Translations under genes and position numbers: made by a program
The notes under the pieces: model-generated
What the model saw: only the letters and a program-made list of their open reading frames with translations
The model's database searches: none
What the model was told of the DNA's origin: nothing
Shown: piece after piece, positions 51,776 to 60,181 of the stretch
How the letters are laid out: each line of letters opens with the position of its first letter
How positions within the stretch are numbered: position 1 is the stretch's first letter
Assembly: GCA_002298995.1 (NCBI GenBank)
Contig: DBMO01000012.1
Location: forward strand, 1-64,000
Direction of reading: 5' to 3'
Origin: Desulfarculales bacterium UBA696
GTDB taxonomy: Bacteria > Desulfobacterota > Syntrophobacteria > Syntrophobacterales > Syntrophobacteraceae
Length of the DNA: 64,000 bases

Positions 51776-52924
51776 ATGAGCGAGTACAGAGCCGCCCTTT
51801 CCCGTCTTTTCGCAAACGGTGATTTTCCGGAGGACGCCTTCCACATTCACCGGGCGTTCAGGGATCGCAAGATCATCGTATACGGCGCGGGGGAGTCGTT
51901 TCATTACTTCAAAGAAGTTGTGATGCGCCATTACGGCTACATTCCATCCGTGGTGCTGGACCGGAAATTTAACAGCGGCGACACTTTCGAGGGAGTACCG
52001 GCTCTTTCCCCCGTCGGATATCGGCCATCGGCGGGCGAAAGGGAAAACGGGCTCGTGGTGGTGTGTCTTGGCAATCAGCCATACTTTGGTGAAGTTGTCC
52101 AAAACCTTCGGGATATGGGATTTCGCAATATAATGTCGCTTATGGACATCTACGAGATCCATAACCCCTTTCGCCTGCCGAGGGAACTGGAGGAGAGCGG
52201 GTTTAAATATTACGTCAATCACCGGGAAGAAATAGAGTCCTGCCTGGATATTCTGGAAGACGATGACAGTAGGGAGGTCTTCCTGCGGTGTTTGCAGACC
52301 CATCTTCAGCGAAAGCCGGTTTCCGTTCCCATGAGCCCGAGAAACGAGCAGTACACACCGAAGGGCATTAAACTGTCCCGGGGCTATTCGCGCTTTATCT
52401 ACTGCGGGGTGAGCGTCGGGGAGATGGCAAGCGTGTTCGGCCGAATCGGCAAAGTGGATGAGATGGCATGCTTCGAACCAGACCCCAATCAGTTCAGGTT
52501 AACCGCCGAGTATCTGCGAGCAAATCGCCGGCAAATTGCCGGGCGGGTTACCGCCATTCCATGCGCGCTTTACAGCCATGAAGGAATAGAACCCTTCACC
52601 TATTCCGACACGAGTTTCGGGTCGAGAATTCTACAATCCGGTGAGGCCCGCATCCAGTGCGTGACCCTGGATAACGTGCTCCCCGGCTTTAATCCGACCT
52701 TCATCAATATGGACATCGAAGGGGCGGAGCTTGAAGCGCTCAAGGGCGCTGAAAGGACGATACTGGCAAGCCGTCCGGACCTTGGCGTCTGCGTCTACCA
52801 CTCCCCGAGTCACCTGTGGGAAATACCGCTCTACCTGCACGGCCTTGGGATCGGTTATCGCTTCTATCTAAGAAACTATACGAGCTTCACCGGAGAAACG
52901 GTGCTCTATGCCACCGCCACATAG
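51776..52924 (+). CDS. FkbM-type methyltransferase 4, divergent, with N-terminal module
   Basis: A 382-residue, more distant member. The N-terminal module is present (IIVYGAGESFHYFKEV, VVLDRKFNSGDTFEGVPALSPV). The FkbM part has MDIEGAELEALKGAE and the shared ending YHSPSHLWEIPLYL and FYLRNYTSFTGETVLYA, but at motif I it reads FIYCGVSVGEMAS. It starts at ATG 55 nt after FkbM 3, with GGGAGGAAG upstream. Confidence 0.84.
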   Translation: MSEYRAALSRLFANGDFPEDAFHIHRAFRDRKIIVYGAGESFHYFKEVVMRHYGYIPSVVLDRKFNSGDTFEGVPALSPVGYRPSAGERENGLVVVCLGNQPYFGEVVQNLRDMGFRNIMSLMDIYEIHNPFRLPRELEESGFKYYVNHREEIESCLDILEDDDSREVFLRCLQTHLQRKPVSVPMSPRNEQYTPKGIKLSRGYSRFIYCGVSVGEMASVFGRIGKVDEMACFEPDPNQFRLTAEYLRANRRQIAGRVTAIPCALYSHEGIEPFTYSDTSFGSRILQSGEARIQCVTLDNVLPGFNPTFINMDIEGAELEALKGAERTILASRPDLGVCVYHSPSHLWEIPLYLHGLGIGYRFYLRNYTSFTGETVLYATAT

Positions 52925-52960
52925 CCGCCGAGGGAGCGCATCCCTCAGGAGAATGAAATA

Positions 52961-55288
52961 GTGAGCGAAGGACCCCAGGTATTGCCCGGCACTCTTGTTT
53001 GGTTTGCGCCTTTCTACGATCGAAGCGGCTATGGGTTCGGAGCGCGGGCAGCCGTCCTTTCGCTCCACGCGGCAGGGGTGCGGGTCACGGTCATACCCGT
53101 CGGTGCGTATGAACCCGGGATTGATGATTGCGACCTCGATCTAATCAAATCGCTTGAAAAAACGCCGCTTATTCCGCCAATTACCGCCGTATTCTCCCAT
53201 GTGCCCCACAAGATCTGGCTAGGGCTGAAGTTCCCCGAGCCAAACCTGCGCATAATTGCAACGACCTTCGACAGCAGCGCCCAGGGCAACTTGCCCCCGG
53301 CCGACTGGATGGAAGTGTGCAATGAACTGGACCAGGTCTGGCTGATGACCGAGGAGGAACGAAGAGTTTTCCTCTCCGCCGGACTCCCGCCCGAGAAGAT
53401 TCAGATAGTCTACTGGCCCCATCCATGGCTGGGCAATCCTTCACTGCCGCCTGCCGCCCCCGACTCTACGGGTCCGGATAGGCCTTTCCGATTTCTTTCG
53501 ATTGCAATGTTTCAGCCCCGGCGCCGGTGGGATACCCTGATAGAGGCCTATCTCGAAGAGTTCAAGGCAGATGGCAATGCCGAGCTTTACCTCAAGGTCA
53601 ACTACCCCACCTGGCATCCCGTACCGGGCAGGCCAAGGCAGGATCTCCACGATCTTATCCAGTCGCTTCGCATGAAAACCGGCTCGAAAGCCCCAATTAT
53701 AGTCGATGAGGAACTCGGAACGCGGATGGATATCGTTCGCGTGATAGATAGCTGCAACGCATATGTTTCAACCGATACGGCCCCGACCGCCCCGATCAGC
53801 GAGGCGCGGGCGAGGGAGCGGTTTCTGGTGATACCCGAGGGATTGGGGCTTCAGATGCCCGCCGACTGGTATTCCCCTATCGCGGTGGACCCAAATGCCC
53901 GAAAACCTCTTACCCCGGAGATGCTCCAATATCAGCCCCACCACAAAGAGGCATTCATGCCTGGACTCCACGTTGAAGATGTCCGCCGAGCCCTGCGCCA
54001 CGCCCACGATATGTCACCCGATTACAGGAGGGCCAGGACGATCCCGAATGCAGCAGATTTACCGGGCCCGGATCGCACCGTCCCCATGACCATCAATGCC
54101 ATCAATGCGGGCTGGGAATACAAGAGATCGCTGATGAATGCCGCCGCAGCGAAGCCGGCCGCCAGGGTAATCTGGGAAGGCTCTCAGTTCGTTTCCCACT
54201 CGCTTGCGCTGATCAACAGGGAATTATGCCTGCAACTGATAGATTCCGGGTACGAGGTCTCGATCCATCCCGGAAACGAAGCTGATAACATCGATCCTCA
54301 TTCCGAGCCAAGATTCGAAGAACTCGTTAAAAGAACCCGAAAAGCACTTTCAGGCAGGGCTGACGTCCGTGTGAGGCACCATTGGCCCCCCAATTTCGAC
54401 CCGCCCCCAGATCAAAGCCGCCTGGTTATCGTTCAGCCATGGGAATACGGAAGGCTCCCGGAGAGCTGGGTCGAACCAATGTCCAGCATCGCCGATGAGC
54501 TTTGGGTCCCTACCCGGCATGTTTTGAAAACCTACATCTCAAGCGGCATTCCGGCAGACCGCGTGCATGTCATACCTCACGGCATCGACGTCAACCGGTT
54601 TCACCCGGAAGCCGTGAAGTACGCTGTCCGGTCGACGAAAAAATTCAAGTTCCTCTTCGTGGGAGGGGGACTTTGGCGAAAAGGGATCGACATTTTGCTG
54701 GATGCCTACCGGGCAGAATTCGACTCCCGCGATGACGTCGTGCTGATCGTAAAGGACTTGCCGCTGCAGCAGTTTTACCTGGACCAGGGCGTCGGAAAGA
54801 TAATCCGGGAATGGAAGAACGATCCCTCGGCGCCCGAGATCCTGCATCTCCAGGAAGCCTTGGGACCCGATGAGATGCCGGGGCTCTACACCGCCTGTGA
54901 CGCCCTGGTTCATCCCTATCGCGGGGAAGGCTTCGCTATTCCGGTACTGGAAGCCATGGCCTGTGGCCTGCCCGCTATCGTCACCGCCGGCGGTGCAACG
55001 GATGATTTCTGCTCACCAGAACACACCTGGCCCATTGCGTCGAGGCGCAGGGAATTCAATCCCAAGGATGTCAGGCTTGCCGGCGGAGCGGGTTGGGTGC
55101 TGGAACCGGACATGGATGCGCTAAAAAGCCTCATGCGTGAAGTTTTCGAAAACCACAAAGCGGCAAGGGAGAAAGCTTTAAGGGCATCGGAGCACGTTAG
55201 GCGGCACTACGGCTGGAAAAACGTCGCCGCAAAGGTGGCGGAGCGAATCGATGCGCTGGCCGAAAAGCCTGTGCGGCAAAAGAGCTGA
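52961..55288 (+). CDS. Two-module GT4-like glycosyltransferase
   Basis: A 775-residue last gene of the operon, beginning at GTG with AGGAGAATG upstream (the nearby ATG leads to an immediate stop). Residues about 1-370 form a GT4-like half (WFAPFYDRSGYGFGARAAV...RFLSIAMFQPRRRWDTLIEAYLEEF). Residues about 400-770 form a second, more typical GT4 half (VHVIPHGIDVNRFHPE, FLFVGGGLWRKGIDILLDAY, YRGEGFAIPVLEAMACGLPAIVT). The second half has the standard NDP-sugar-binding E-x7-E-like stretch; the first lacks a clear copy and may be structural or bind acceptor. Confidence 0.86.
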   Translation: MSEGPQVLPGTLVWFAPFYDRSGYGFGARAAVLSLHAAGVRVTVIPVGAYEPGIDDCDLDLIKSLEKTPLIPPITAVFSHVPHKIWLGLKFPEPNLRIIATTFDSSAQGNLPPADWMEVCNELDQVWLMTEEERRVFLSAGLPPEKIQIVYWPHPWLGNPSLPPAAPDSTGPDRPFRFLSIAMFQPRRRWDTLIEAYLEEFKADGNAELYLKVNYPTWHPVPGRPRQDLHDLIQSLRMKTGSKAPIIVDEELGTRMDIVRVIDSCNAYVSTDTAPTAPISEARARERFLVIPEGLGLQMPADWYSPIAVDPNARKPLTPEMLQYQPHHKEAFMPGLHVEDVRRALRHAHDMSPDYRRARTIPNAADLPGPDRTVPMTINAINAGWEYKRSLMNAAAAKPAARVIWEGSQFVSHSLALINRELCLQLIDSGYEVSIHPGNEADNIDPHSEPRFEELVKRTRKALSGRADVRVRHHWPPNFDPPPDQSRLVIVQPWEYGRLPESWVEPMSSIADELWVPTRHVLKTYISSGIPADRVHVIPHGIDVNRFHPEAVKYAVRSTKKFKFLFVGGGLWRKGIDILLDAYRAEFDSRDDVVLIVKDLPLQQFYLDQGVGKIIREWKNDPSAPEILHLQEALGPDEMPGLYTACDALVHPYRGEGFAIPVLEAMACGLPAIVTAGGATDDFCSPEHTWPIASRRREFNPKDVRLAGGAGWVLEPDMDALKSLMREVFENHKAAREKALRASEHVRRHYGWKNVAAKVAERIDALAEKPVRQKS

Positions 55289-55300
55289 ACTATTCGAAAT

Positions 55301-56881
55301 TTATTGTTTGTGCAGGCCGGGCGTTTCAGGCTGGTGTTCGGGGCGCAGAAGATCGTAGACCGATTTTACCGGATTAAAGGTATAGTCGGGGACCTCGACG
55401 AAGAGGGTTATCCAGTGCGCCATGCTTCCGTTCCAAAGGCCGGGCAGTTCCAGCGCCAGGATGTCTTTGCCATCCTTGGATTTTTTGCTGATAAGGACTG
55501 CTTCGCGGTCAACATGTTTTCGAAGGTCAAAGGGCCTTCCTTCGCAGTCCCTCATGCAGCATACGATGTCAACCGGATTGAAATGGGTCGAGGAGTTCCA
55601 GATTACGCGCTGGCGCTCGGAGCTTAGATCCACCTGGGCCTTCTCTACGATCTGTGGGGTCGGAGGCCCGTCGCGGCCTTCCACCCAGAAGGGCGCTCCT
55701 CCCGGCTCTCCGGCATTCGGGACCACCCCGCAAACACGGATCGGTCTGTCGAGCTTCTCCAAAAGATATGCGCGCCTTCTTTCTTCCGGCCACTCGCTGA
55801 AGCCCACGGGAAATTCCATCAAAAGTTCCCCGGCCGCGAAACGTTCGGCGTCGAATAAGGCCCCGCCGCCTCTCAGCCTGGCGACTAACGAGTGTACCTG
55901 CTCCTGCACGTAAACGAGGTATCCCCCGAGCACCCTTTTCCAGAAGCAGACCGCTTCTTTCAGTCTGTCGGGAACAATGTTGTCGATATTTTTGATGTAG
56001 GCGAGATCGGCCCGGAGGTCATTGAGGTTTTCCATTAGCGCGCCGTGCCCGGCAGGCCGGAAATGCAGGCGGCCGAACCGATCCCGGAAGGGTTGGCCGT
56101 CCATGTCGGCGGCTATGGTATTGGTCGAGGGCTTCTGGAAAGAAAAGTCAATATCGAAGGAGACCCCGAGGCGTTGCCCCTGGCGTCGGGCGGCTTCCTC
56201 CATGTGGGCCTCGAAGCTTTCCGCGTGCTCCTCGGGCACCGTAAAGTGCAGCCTGCATGTGCCGCCTTTTTCCGCCAGGAAAAAGACCGATTCCACCAGC
56301 TGCTCCTCGAATGCCGTGCGGTGTTCGTCCTGATACGAATGAAACTTCAGAAGGGCCTTGGGCAGGCAGCCGTAATTCAATCCGCGCTTCGTCAGAAGGT
56401 ATTCAAGAAGAGTTCTGAAATTCCCTCGGTCGATGACTTCTTCGAGCGCTATCCCGTCCTCGGCAAGGGTTTCCCTTAGATCTTTGGTGAAAGGGAACCT
56501 GTCGAGGCTTTCCAGGAAACGTACAAAGTCGCAGGCAACCGCGACTTCCTGGCTGACTTTTTTGTATAGCTCGTCTTTTTCCAGGAATTGCGGGAGGAAG
56601 TATATCTGAAGCAGCGAGTGGAACATGCGCGAGGCGGCGCCCGATGCGGGAACAAACTTGATGAACCTGCCGGCGCGGACCGCCTTTTTATGAAGTTCGA
56701 GAAATTGTCCCGCGTTTTCCGGCTCTATTTTGCGTACGCCGTCGCCGAGGGTACAGGGTCTATCGAGGATTGTCGAGCGGCCGGGCTTGAGGAAAACATC
56801 GATCTGTTCGAGCACTTGGGCCGGGCTGATGCCAAGGGCCTTGATCTGCTGATTGTCCGATTCCGAAAAACGGATCTTCAT
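55301..56881 (-). CDS. DUF4301 family protein
   Basis: A 526-residue protein of the DUF4301 family (FVPASGAASRMFHSLL motif near residue 80, and the SDGxGDGxF-like SFQKPSTNTIAADMDGQPFRDR stretch). The first part, with GAASRM, recalls nucleotidyltransferase-like P-loops, but no activity is established. It is convergent with the glycan operon (12 nt between stops) and could be unrelated to it. Start at ATG; no signal peptide. Confidence 0.85.
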   Translation of the reverse strand: MKIRFSESDNQQIKALGISPAQVLEQIDVFLKPGRSTILDRPCTLGDGVRKIEPENAGQFLELHKKAVRAGRFIKFVPASGAASRMFHSLLQIYFLPQFLEKDELYKKVSQEVAVACDFVRFLESLDRFPFTKDLRETLAEDGIALEEVIDRGNFRTLLEYLLTKRGLNYGCLPKALLKFHSYQDEHRTAFEEQLVESVFFLAEKGGTCRLHFTVPEEHAESFEAHMEEAARRQGQRLGVSFDIDFSFQKPSTNTIAADMDGQPFRDRFGRLHFRPAGHGALMENLNDLRADLAYIKNIDNIVPDRLKEAVCFWKRVLGGYLVYVQEQVHSLVARLRGGGALFDAERFAAGELLMEFPVGFSEWPEERRRAYLLEKLDRPIRVCGVVPNAGEPGGAPFWVEGRDGPPTPQIVEKAQVDLSSERQRVIWNSSTHFNPVDIVCCMRDCEGRPFDLRKHVDREAVLISKKSKDGKDILALELPGLWNGSMAHWITLFVEVPDYTFNPVKSVYDLLRPEHQPETPGLHKQ

Positions 56882-56944
56882 ATACTCGTCATCCGCCGTT
56901 CACGTCTCGAAATCATGACCCGGTCAAACCCGGAATTCGCGAAA

Positions 56945-56973
56945 ATCCGGACGGGAATGATCCCCGTCCGGAT
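56945..56973 (-). terminator. Hairpin terminator after the peptidyl-prolyl isomerase gene
   Basis: On the minus strand a perfect 11-bp stem ATCCGGACGGG / CCCGTCCGGAT with a 7-nt loop is followed by a short TTT. The T tract is weak. Confidence 0.6.
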
Positions 56974-57044
56974 ATAAGAGGCAAAAATGCTTCTCGGCCC
57001 ACCTGTCACAAACCTGTGAGAAGCGAGACCAGGCACTTGAATGT

Positions 57045-58097
57045 TTACTTCGCAAGGATTTCTATCTTGGCCGAGGACTTGAGCTTCTCGACGTAGTCGG
57101 CAAGCTGCTTCGAAATCTTTTCACCCTTCAGGTACTGCTCGATGCGGGGTTTGATCTCGTCGAAAGACATCGACCCGGCGTCCTTATGGTCGGTAACCTT
57201 AATCAGGTGATAGCCAAATTCGGTTTCCACAATGCCGCTCACCTTGCCCGGCTTGAGATCGAAAGCTACCTGCTCGAACTGGGGAACCATCTGGCCGCGC
57301 TGAAAGAAATCCAGATCTCCGCCCTTTTCCTTGCTCGGGCAATCGGAAACCTCTTTTGCAACCGCGGCGAAATCCTCCCCGGCCTTGATTCTCTTCTCGA
57401 TCCCCTTCATCTTTTCCATCGCCTTGGTTTTGTCCGCAGGCGTGGCCTTTTCATCAACCTTTACCAGAATGTGGCTCGCGCGCACCATCTCCGGGGTCTT
57501 GAACATATCGGGGTTCTTCTCGTAGAAGGCCTTTATCTCACTGGTTTCCACGGTAACCTTGGAGGCGATTTCCTGGTCTATCAGCCTGCGCAGCATCATC
57601 TCGGAGGCAAACTGATCCTTAAGGGTCTGTTCGGTCAGGCCCATGTGCGACAAGGCCTGGGTGAATTCCTCGGGCGTTCCCATCTTTTCCCGAAGCCCCT
57701 TGATATGAGATTCAAGCTCATCATTGTTGACCTTGAGTCCCAGCCTGACGGCTTCCTGCCTGAGGATTTCCCGGCCCACGAGCTTGTCCAGGATCTGTTT
57801 CCTCATTTCCGCTACCTGCTTTTCATCCGTCCCCCGGCCCATCATTGAAGCCTGGCGCTCGAACTTGTCAACTTCAGACTGAAATTCTGCCTTGTAAATA
57901 GGCTGCCCATTTACTTTGGCTGCGATTTCGCCGCTTTTGGCGGGAGCCGCCTCTTTCTTTGAATCCGATTTGGCAGGAGCCTCTTTCTTCGCAGTCTCCT
58001 TGCCGGTTGCTTTTTCCGCGGCCGACACATAGATGCCGTAGCATGCCATTACCGCGCAGATTATGAAAATTAACGCCACTAAGCCAGTTTTTCTCAT
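57045..58097 (-). CDS. Periplasmic peptidyl-prolyl isomerase, PpiC/SurA type
   Basis: A 350-residue exported foldase. After the signal anchor (LVALIFIICAVMACYGIYV) comes a Lys/Glu/Ala/Pro-rich linker (residues about 27-55), a SurA-N-like helical domain with VGREILRQEAVRLGLKV, and one parvulin domain (RASHILVKVDEKATP...GGDLDFFQRGQMVPQFEQVAF, ETEFGYHLIKV). It helps outer-membrane or secreted proteins fold. ATG 58097 with GAGGAG upstream is clearly the start; the frame continues upstream into leader only. Confidence 0.92.
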   Translation of the reverse strand: MRKTGLVALIFIICAVMACYGIYVSAAEKATGKETAKKEAPAKSDSKKEAAPAKSGEIAAKVNGQPIYKAEFQSEVDKFERQASMMGRGTDEKQVAEMRKQILDKLVGREILRQEAVRLGLKVNNDELESHIKGLREKMGTPEEFTQALSHMGLTEQTLKDQFASEMMLRRLIDQEIASKVTVETSEIKAFYEKNPDMFKTPEMVRASHILVKVDEKATPADKTKAMEKMKGIEKRIKAGEDFAAVAKEVSDCPSKEKGGDLDFFQRGQMVPQFEQVAFDLKPGKVSGIVETEFGYHLIKVTDHKDAGSMSFDEIKPRIEQYLKGEKISKQLADYVEKLKSSAKIEILAK

Positions 58098-58113
58098 TCC
58101 ATACTCCTCGTCT

Positions 58114-58152
58114 AAAAAAATAACCCATAAGGGCCCACTTGCCCCCATGGGT
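58114..58152 (-). terminator. Terminator-like hairpin in the isomerase leader
   Basis: Minus strand: ACCCAT...ATGGGT (58152-58147 / 58128-58123) encloses GC-rich pairing and is followed by TATTTTTTT, ending only 16 nt before the isomerase ATG. It either ends the upstream tauE transcript or acts as an attenuator. Confidence 0.6.
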
Positions 58153-58295
58153 GTTTCATCCGATTTTCATACTATTGGCAAATCCTCTCGGGATAAGTTT
58201 TTCGCAGTATACCCGCACACCCTCGACATAGTCAATAATGACTTTCCAAAAAGGCCTGGAGCTTACGGGGCCGCGATAAGGGCCCAGAAGAACGA

Positions 58296-59273
58296 TTACC
58301 GGCCAAGATACCGCCATATATACCCAATTGCAATGCAAGTTATTGCGAAACACAGCACGATTTTGATTATTTTTTGGGAAACATATTTCTGGAGCCGCGC
58401 GCCCGTATACATGCCGAAAAACCCGCCAAGTCCGAAAAGCGCCCCCAGTAGCCAGTCCGGAGCGGTAACCAGCCCCGCTTTGGCAGGTATCATGCTGTAG
58501 AAGAAAACGCCTGCGATAGAGGTGATGAAGGTGCCCAGCAACGCGGCCCCGGCCACCGTATATATGGGAAGGTGGAAGACGGCAACGCAAATGGGCGAAA
58601 TAATTGCACCTCCTCCAATTCCGTAGGCGCCTCCGATTATACCCACAACGAGCGCCGCGATGAACATGCCCGGTGAGCTGAAAGAAAAGCGCTCACCACG
58701 GAATTCATATTCGACGCGCCTCAACGATACCGATATCGTCCTGACGACTGCCCCGGGAGGTAGTCCGGCGAAAGTCTTACCATTTTGCTCCTCGTTTATC
58801 TCTCTTACCCTGTGTTTGTATTTATCATTCGGGTTTTTCATTCCATTCTTTTTCAGGCCGGCCCCTGTCATCATTTCATGGATGAGTCTAGCAGCGATGT
58901 ATAGCATCACGCACCCCACGAACAGCTTAAAGGTGCGAGGATCGGGCATGTAGAGGACGCGCAGATAATAGCCGATGAAAACTCCGGGCAGCGTTCCAAT
59001 TACGATAACCAGGGACAGTGGCCAAGCCAGGCGCCCTTCCTGAAAGTAGCGGTAGACCCCGGTGGGGATCGCCACGATGTTGTAGACGAGATTTGTCGAG
59101 CTGACGGAAGGTGAGGTGAAGTTAAGGAAGCTTACCTGGAAAGGCAGAAGCAAAAACGCCCCGGACACCCCTGCCATCGAGGTGAAAACCGAAATCAGAA
59201 AACCGATGAGGGGCGGAATCAATATCGAGGTCTCGACGCCCGAGACCGGGAACCTGAATAGCAGGAAATCCAC
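58296..59273 (-). CDS. Sulfite exporter TauE/SafE family permease
   Basis: A 325-residue multi-span membrane protein of the TauE/SafE (DUF81) family, with the two Gly-rich signatures: N-terminal FISVFTSMAGVSGAFLLLPF and central AALVVGIIGGAYGIGGGAII. About eight spans are seen, with a charged cytosolic loop of some 60 residues (about 125-185) in the middle that is longer than in most members. These proteins export sulfonates, sulfite or organic anions; the substrate here is not known. The C-terminal YIWRYLGR ending is basic. Confidence 0.9.
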   Translation of the reverse strand: MDFLLFRFPVSGVETSILIPPLIGFLISVFTSMAGVSGAFLLLPFQVSFLNFTSPSVSSTNLVYNIVAIPTGVYRYFQEGRLAWPLSLVIVIGTLPGVFIGYYLRVLYMPDPRTFKLFVGCVMLYIAARLIHEMMTGAGLKKNGMKNPNDKYKHRVREINEEQNGKTFAGLPPGAVVRTISVSLRRVEYEFRGERFSFSSPGMFIAALVVGIIGGAYGIGGGAIISPICVAVFHLPIYTVAGAALLGTFITSIAGVFFYSMIPAKAGLVTAPDWLLGALFGLGGFFGMYTGARLQKYVSQKIIKIVLCFAITCIAIGYIWRYLGR

Positions 59274-59416
59274 TCAGTATTTTCTCCAGAGGGTGCCAAG
59301 CCGGGGTGGCTGAGATTACAATACACGAATTGGAAATAAATTGCCAAATGAAGAGCCGATGCTAGGTGGGGCGCTACACCGCCAAGCTCCCTAATCCCTG
59401 GGATACCTTAAATCCA

Positions 59417-60181
59417 TCAAAATCGATATTGTTCGTTATACCGGGAGAAGTCCTTTTCCGTGAGTCCGGCGTTGAACTTTACATCTGAGTAGGAGTACTT
59501 TTCAAACGCCACATCCTTCTCATCGTAGAAAGCGCTACCGACGGGAAGCAGGAACTCTTTATCGATGTGGATAACCGCGCGGGAAGCGTAGTATTTCCTT
59601 CCCTCGCGCGGTGTAAACCTCGCCTCGATACCTGTTGCAGGCCTTCCTTTGAAGACCTCATCACCGATGCGAATAATTTCGCATTCCCCATGCGGCAGGG
59701 CCTCGTGCAGATTGCGCCTCAATTCCTCGATTATGAAACCGAAACCCACCTGGGTTATTGGATGGCGGTTGCCTTTCATCGCAATCGATCCTCTGGGGTC
59801 CAGGGACAATGTAACCACCCCGAGAACGCCGCCCCTGTGGCAGATGATCTTGTCGTCGTACTTTCCTTGCACGTATAAGGCTTCTGTCCCCTTTAGCGGC
59901 TCACCGATCCATTTCATGTAGACTTTTAGCGGCTTTTGGAATTTCAACAGGATCTTCTCTTCCGGCCGCAAATTCCCTTTCACCCGCTCCTGTTTGTAAA
60001 GAACTGCCTGATAATCGTTAATCCGCGCATAACTCGCTTCCATATGCTCGAGGATGGGGAGTACGTCGTGGGCTGAACCGGCTACCGCGGTAACATTCTG
60101 GACAAAGAAAACCACGCAGGGGATCACCAGAAGGATAACCCGCAGCCAAAGCGGTGTGGCCGTTTCGGCAATTGACCTCAT
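59417..60181 (-). CDS. DUF1571 exported protein, LolA-like
   Basis: A 254-residue exported protein with signal peptide (LWLRVILLVIPCVVFFVQNVTA) and a DUF1571 domain: MEASYARINDYQAVLYKQERVKGNLRPEE, MKWIGEPLKGTEALYVQGKYDD, and a C-terminal YSDVKFNAGLTEKDFSR. The fold resembles LolA/LolB (outer-membrane lipoprotein carriers), so lipid or lipoprotein handling is a guess. Its ATG overlaps the stop of the PaaK-like gene. Confidence 0.8.
   Translation of the reverse strand: MRSIAETATPLWLRVILLVIPCVVFFVQNVTAVAGSAHDVLPILEHMEASYARINDYQAVLYKQERVKGNLRPEEKILLKFQKPLKVYMKWIGEPLKGTEALYVQGKYDDKIICHRGGVLGVVTLSLDPRGSIAMKGNRHPITQVGFGFIIEELRRNLHEALPHGECEIIRIGDEVFKGRPATGIEARFTPREGRKYYASRAVIHIDKEFLLPVGSAFYDEKDVAFEKYSYSDVKFNAGLTEKDFSRYNEQYRF

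Noticed and set aside
32842..52924. Peptide (RiPP) maturation system as an explanation for the SPASM and B12 radical SAM genes
   Set aside because: No precursor-peptide-sized ORF fits in the gaps of this operon (the largest gap is about 80 nt), and neighbours are sugar and glycosyltransferase genes.
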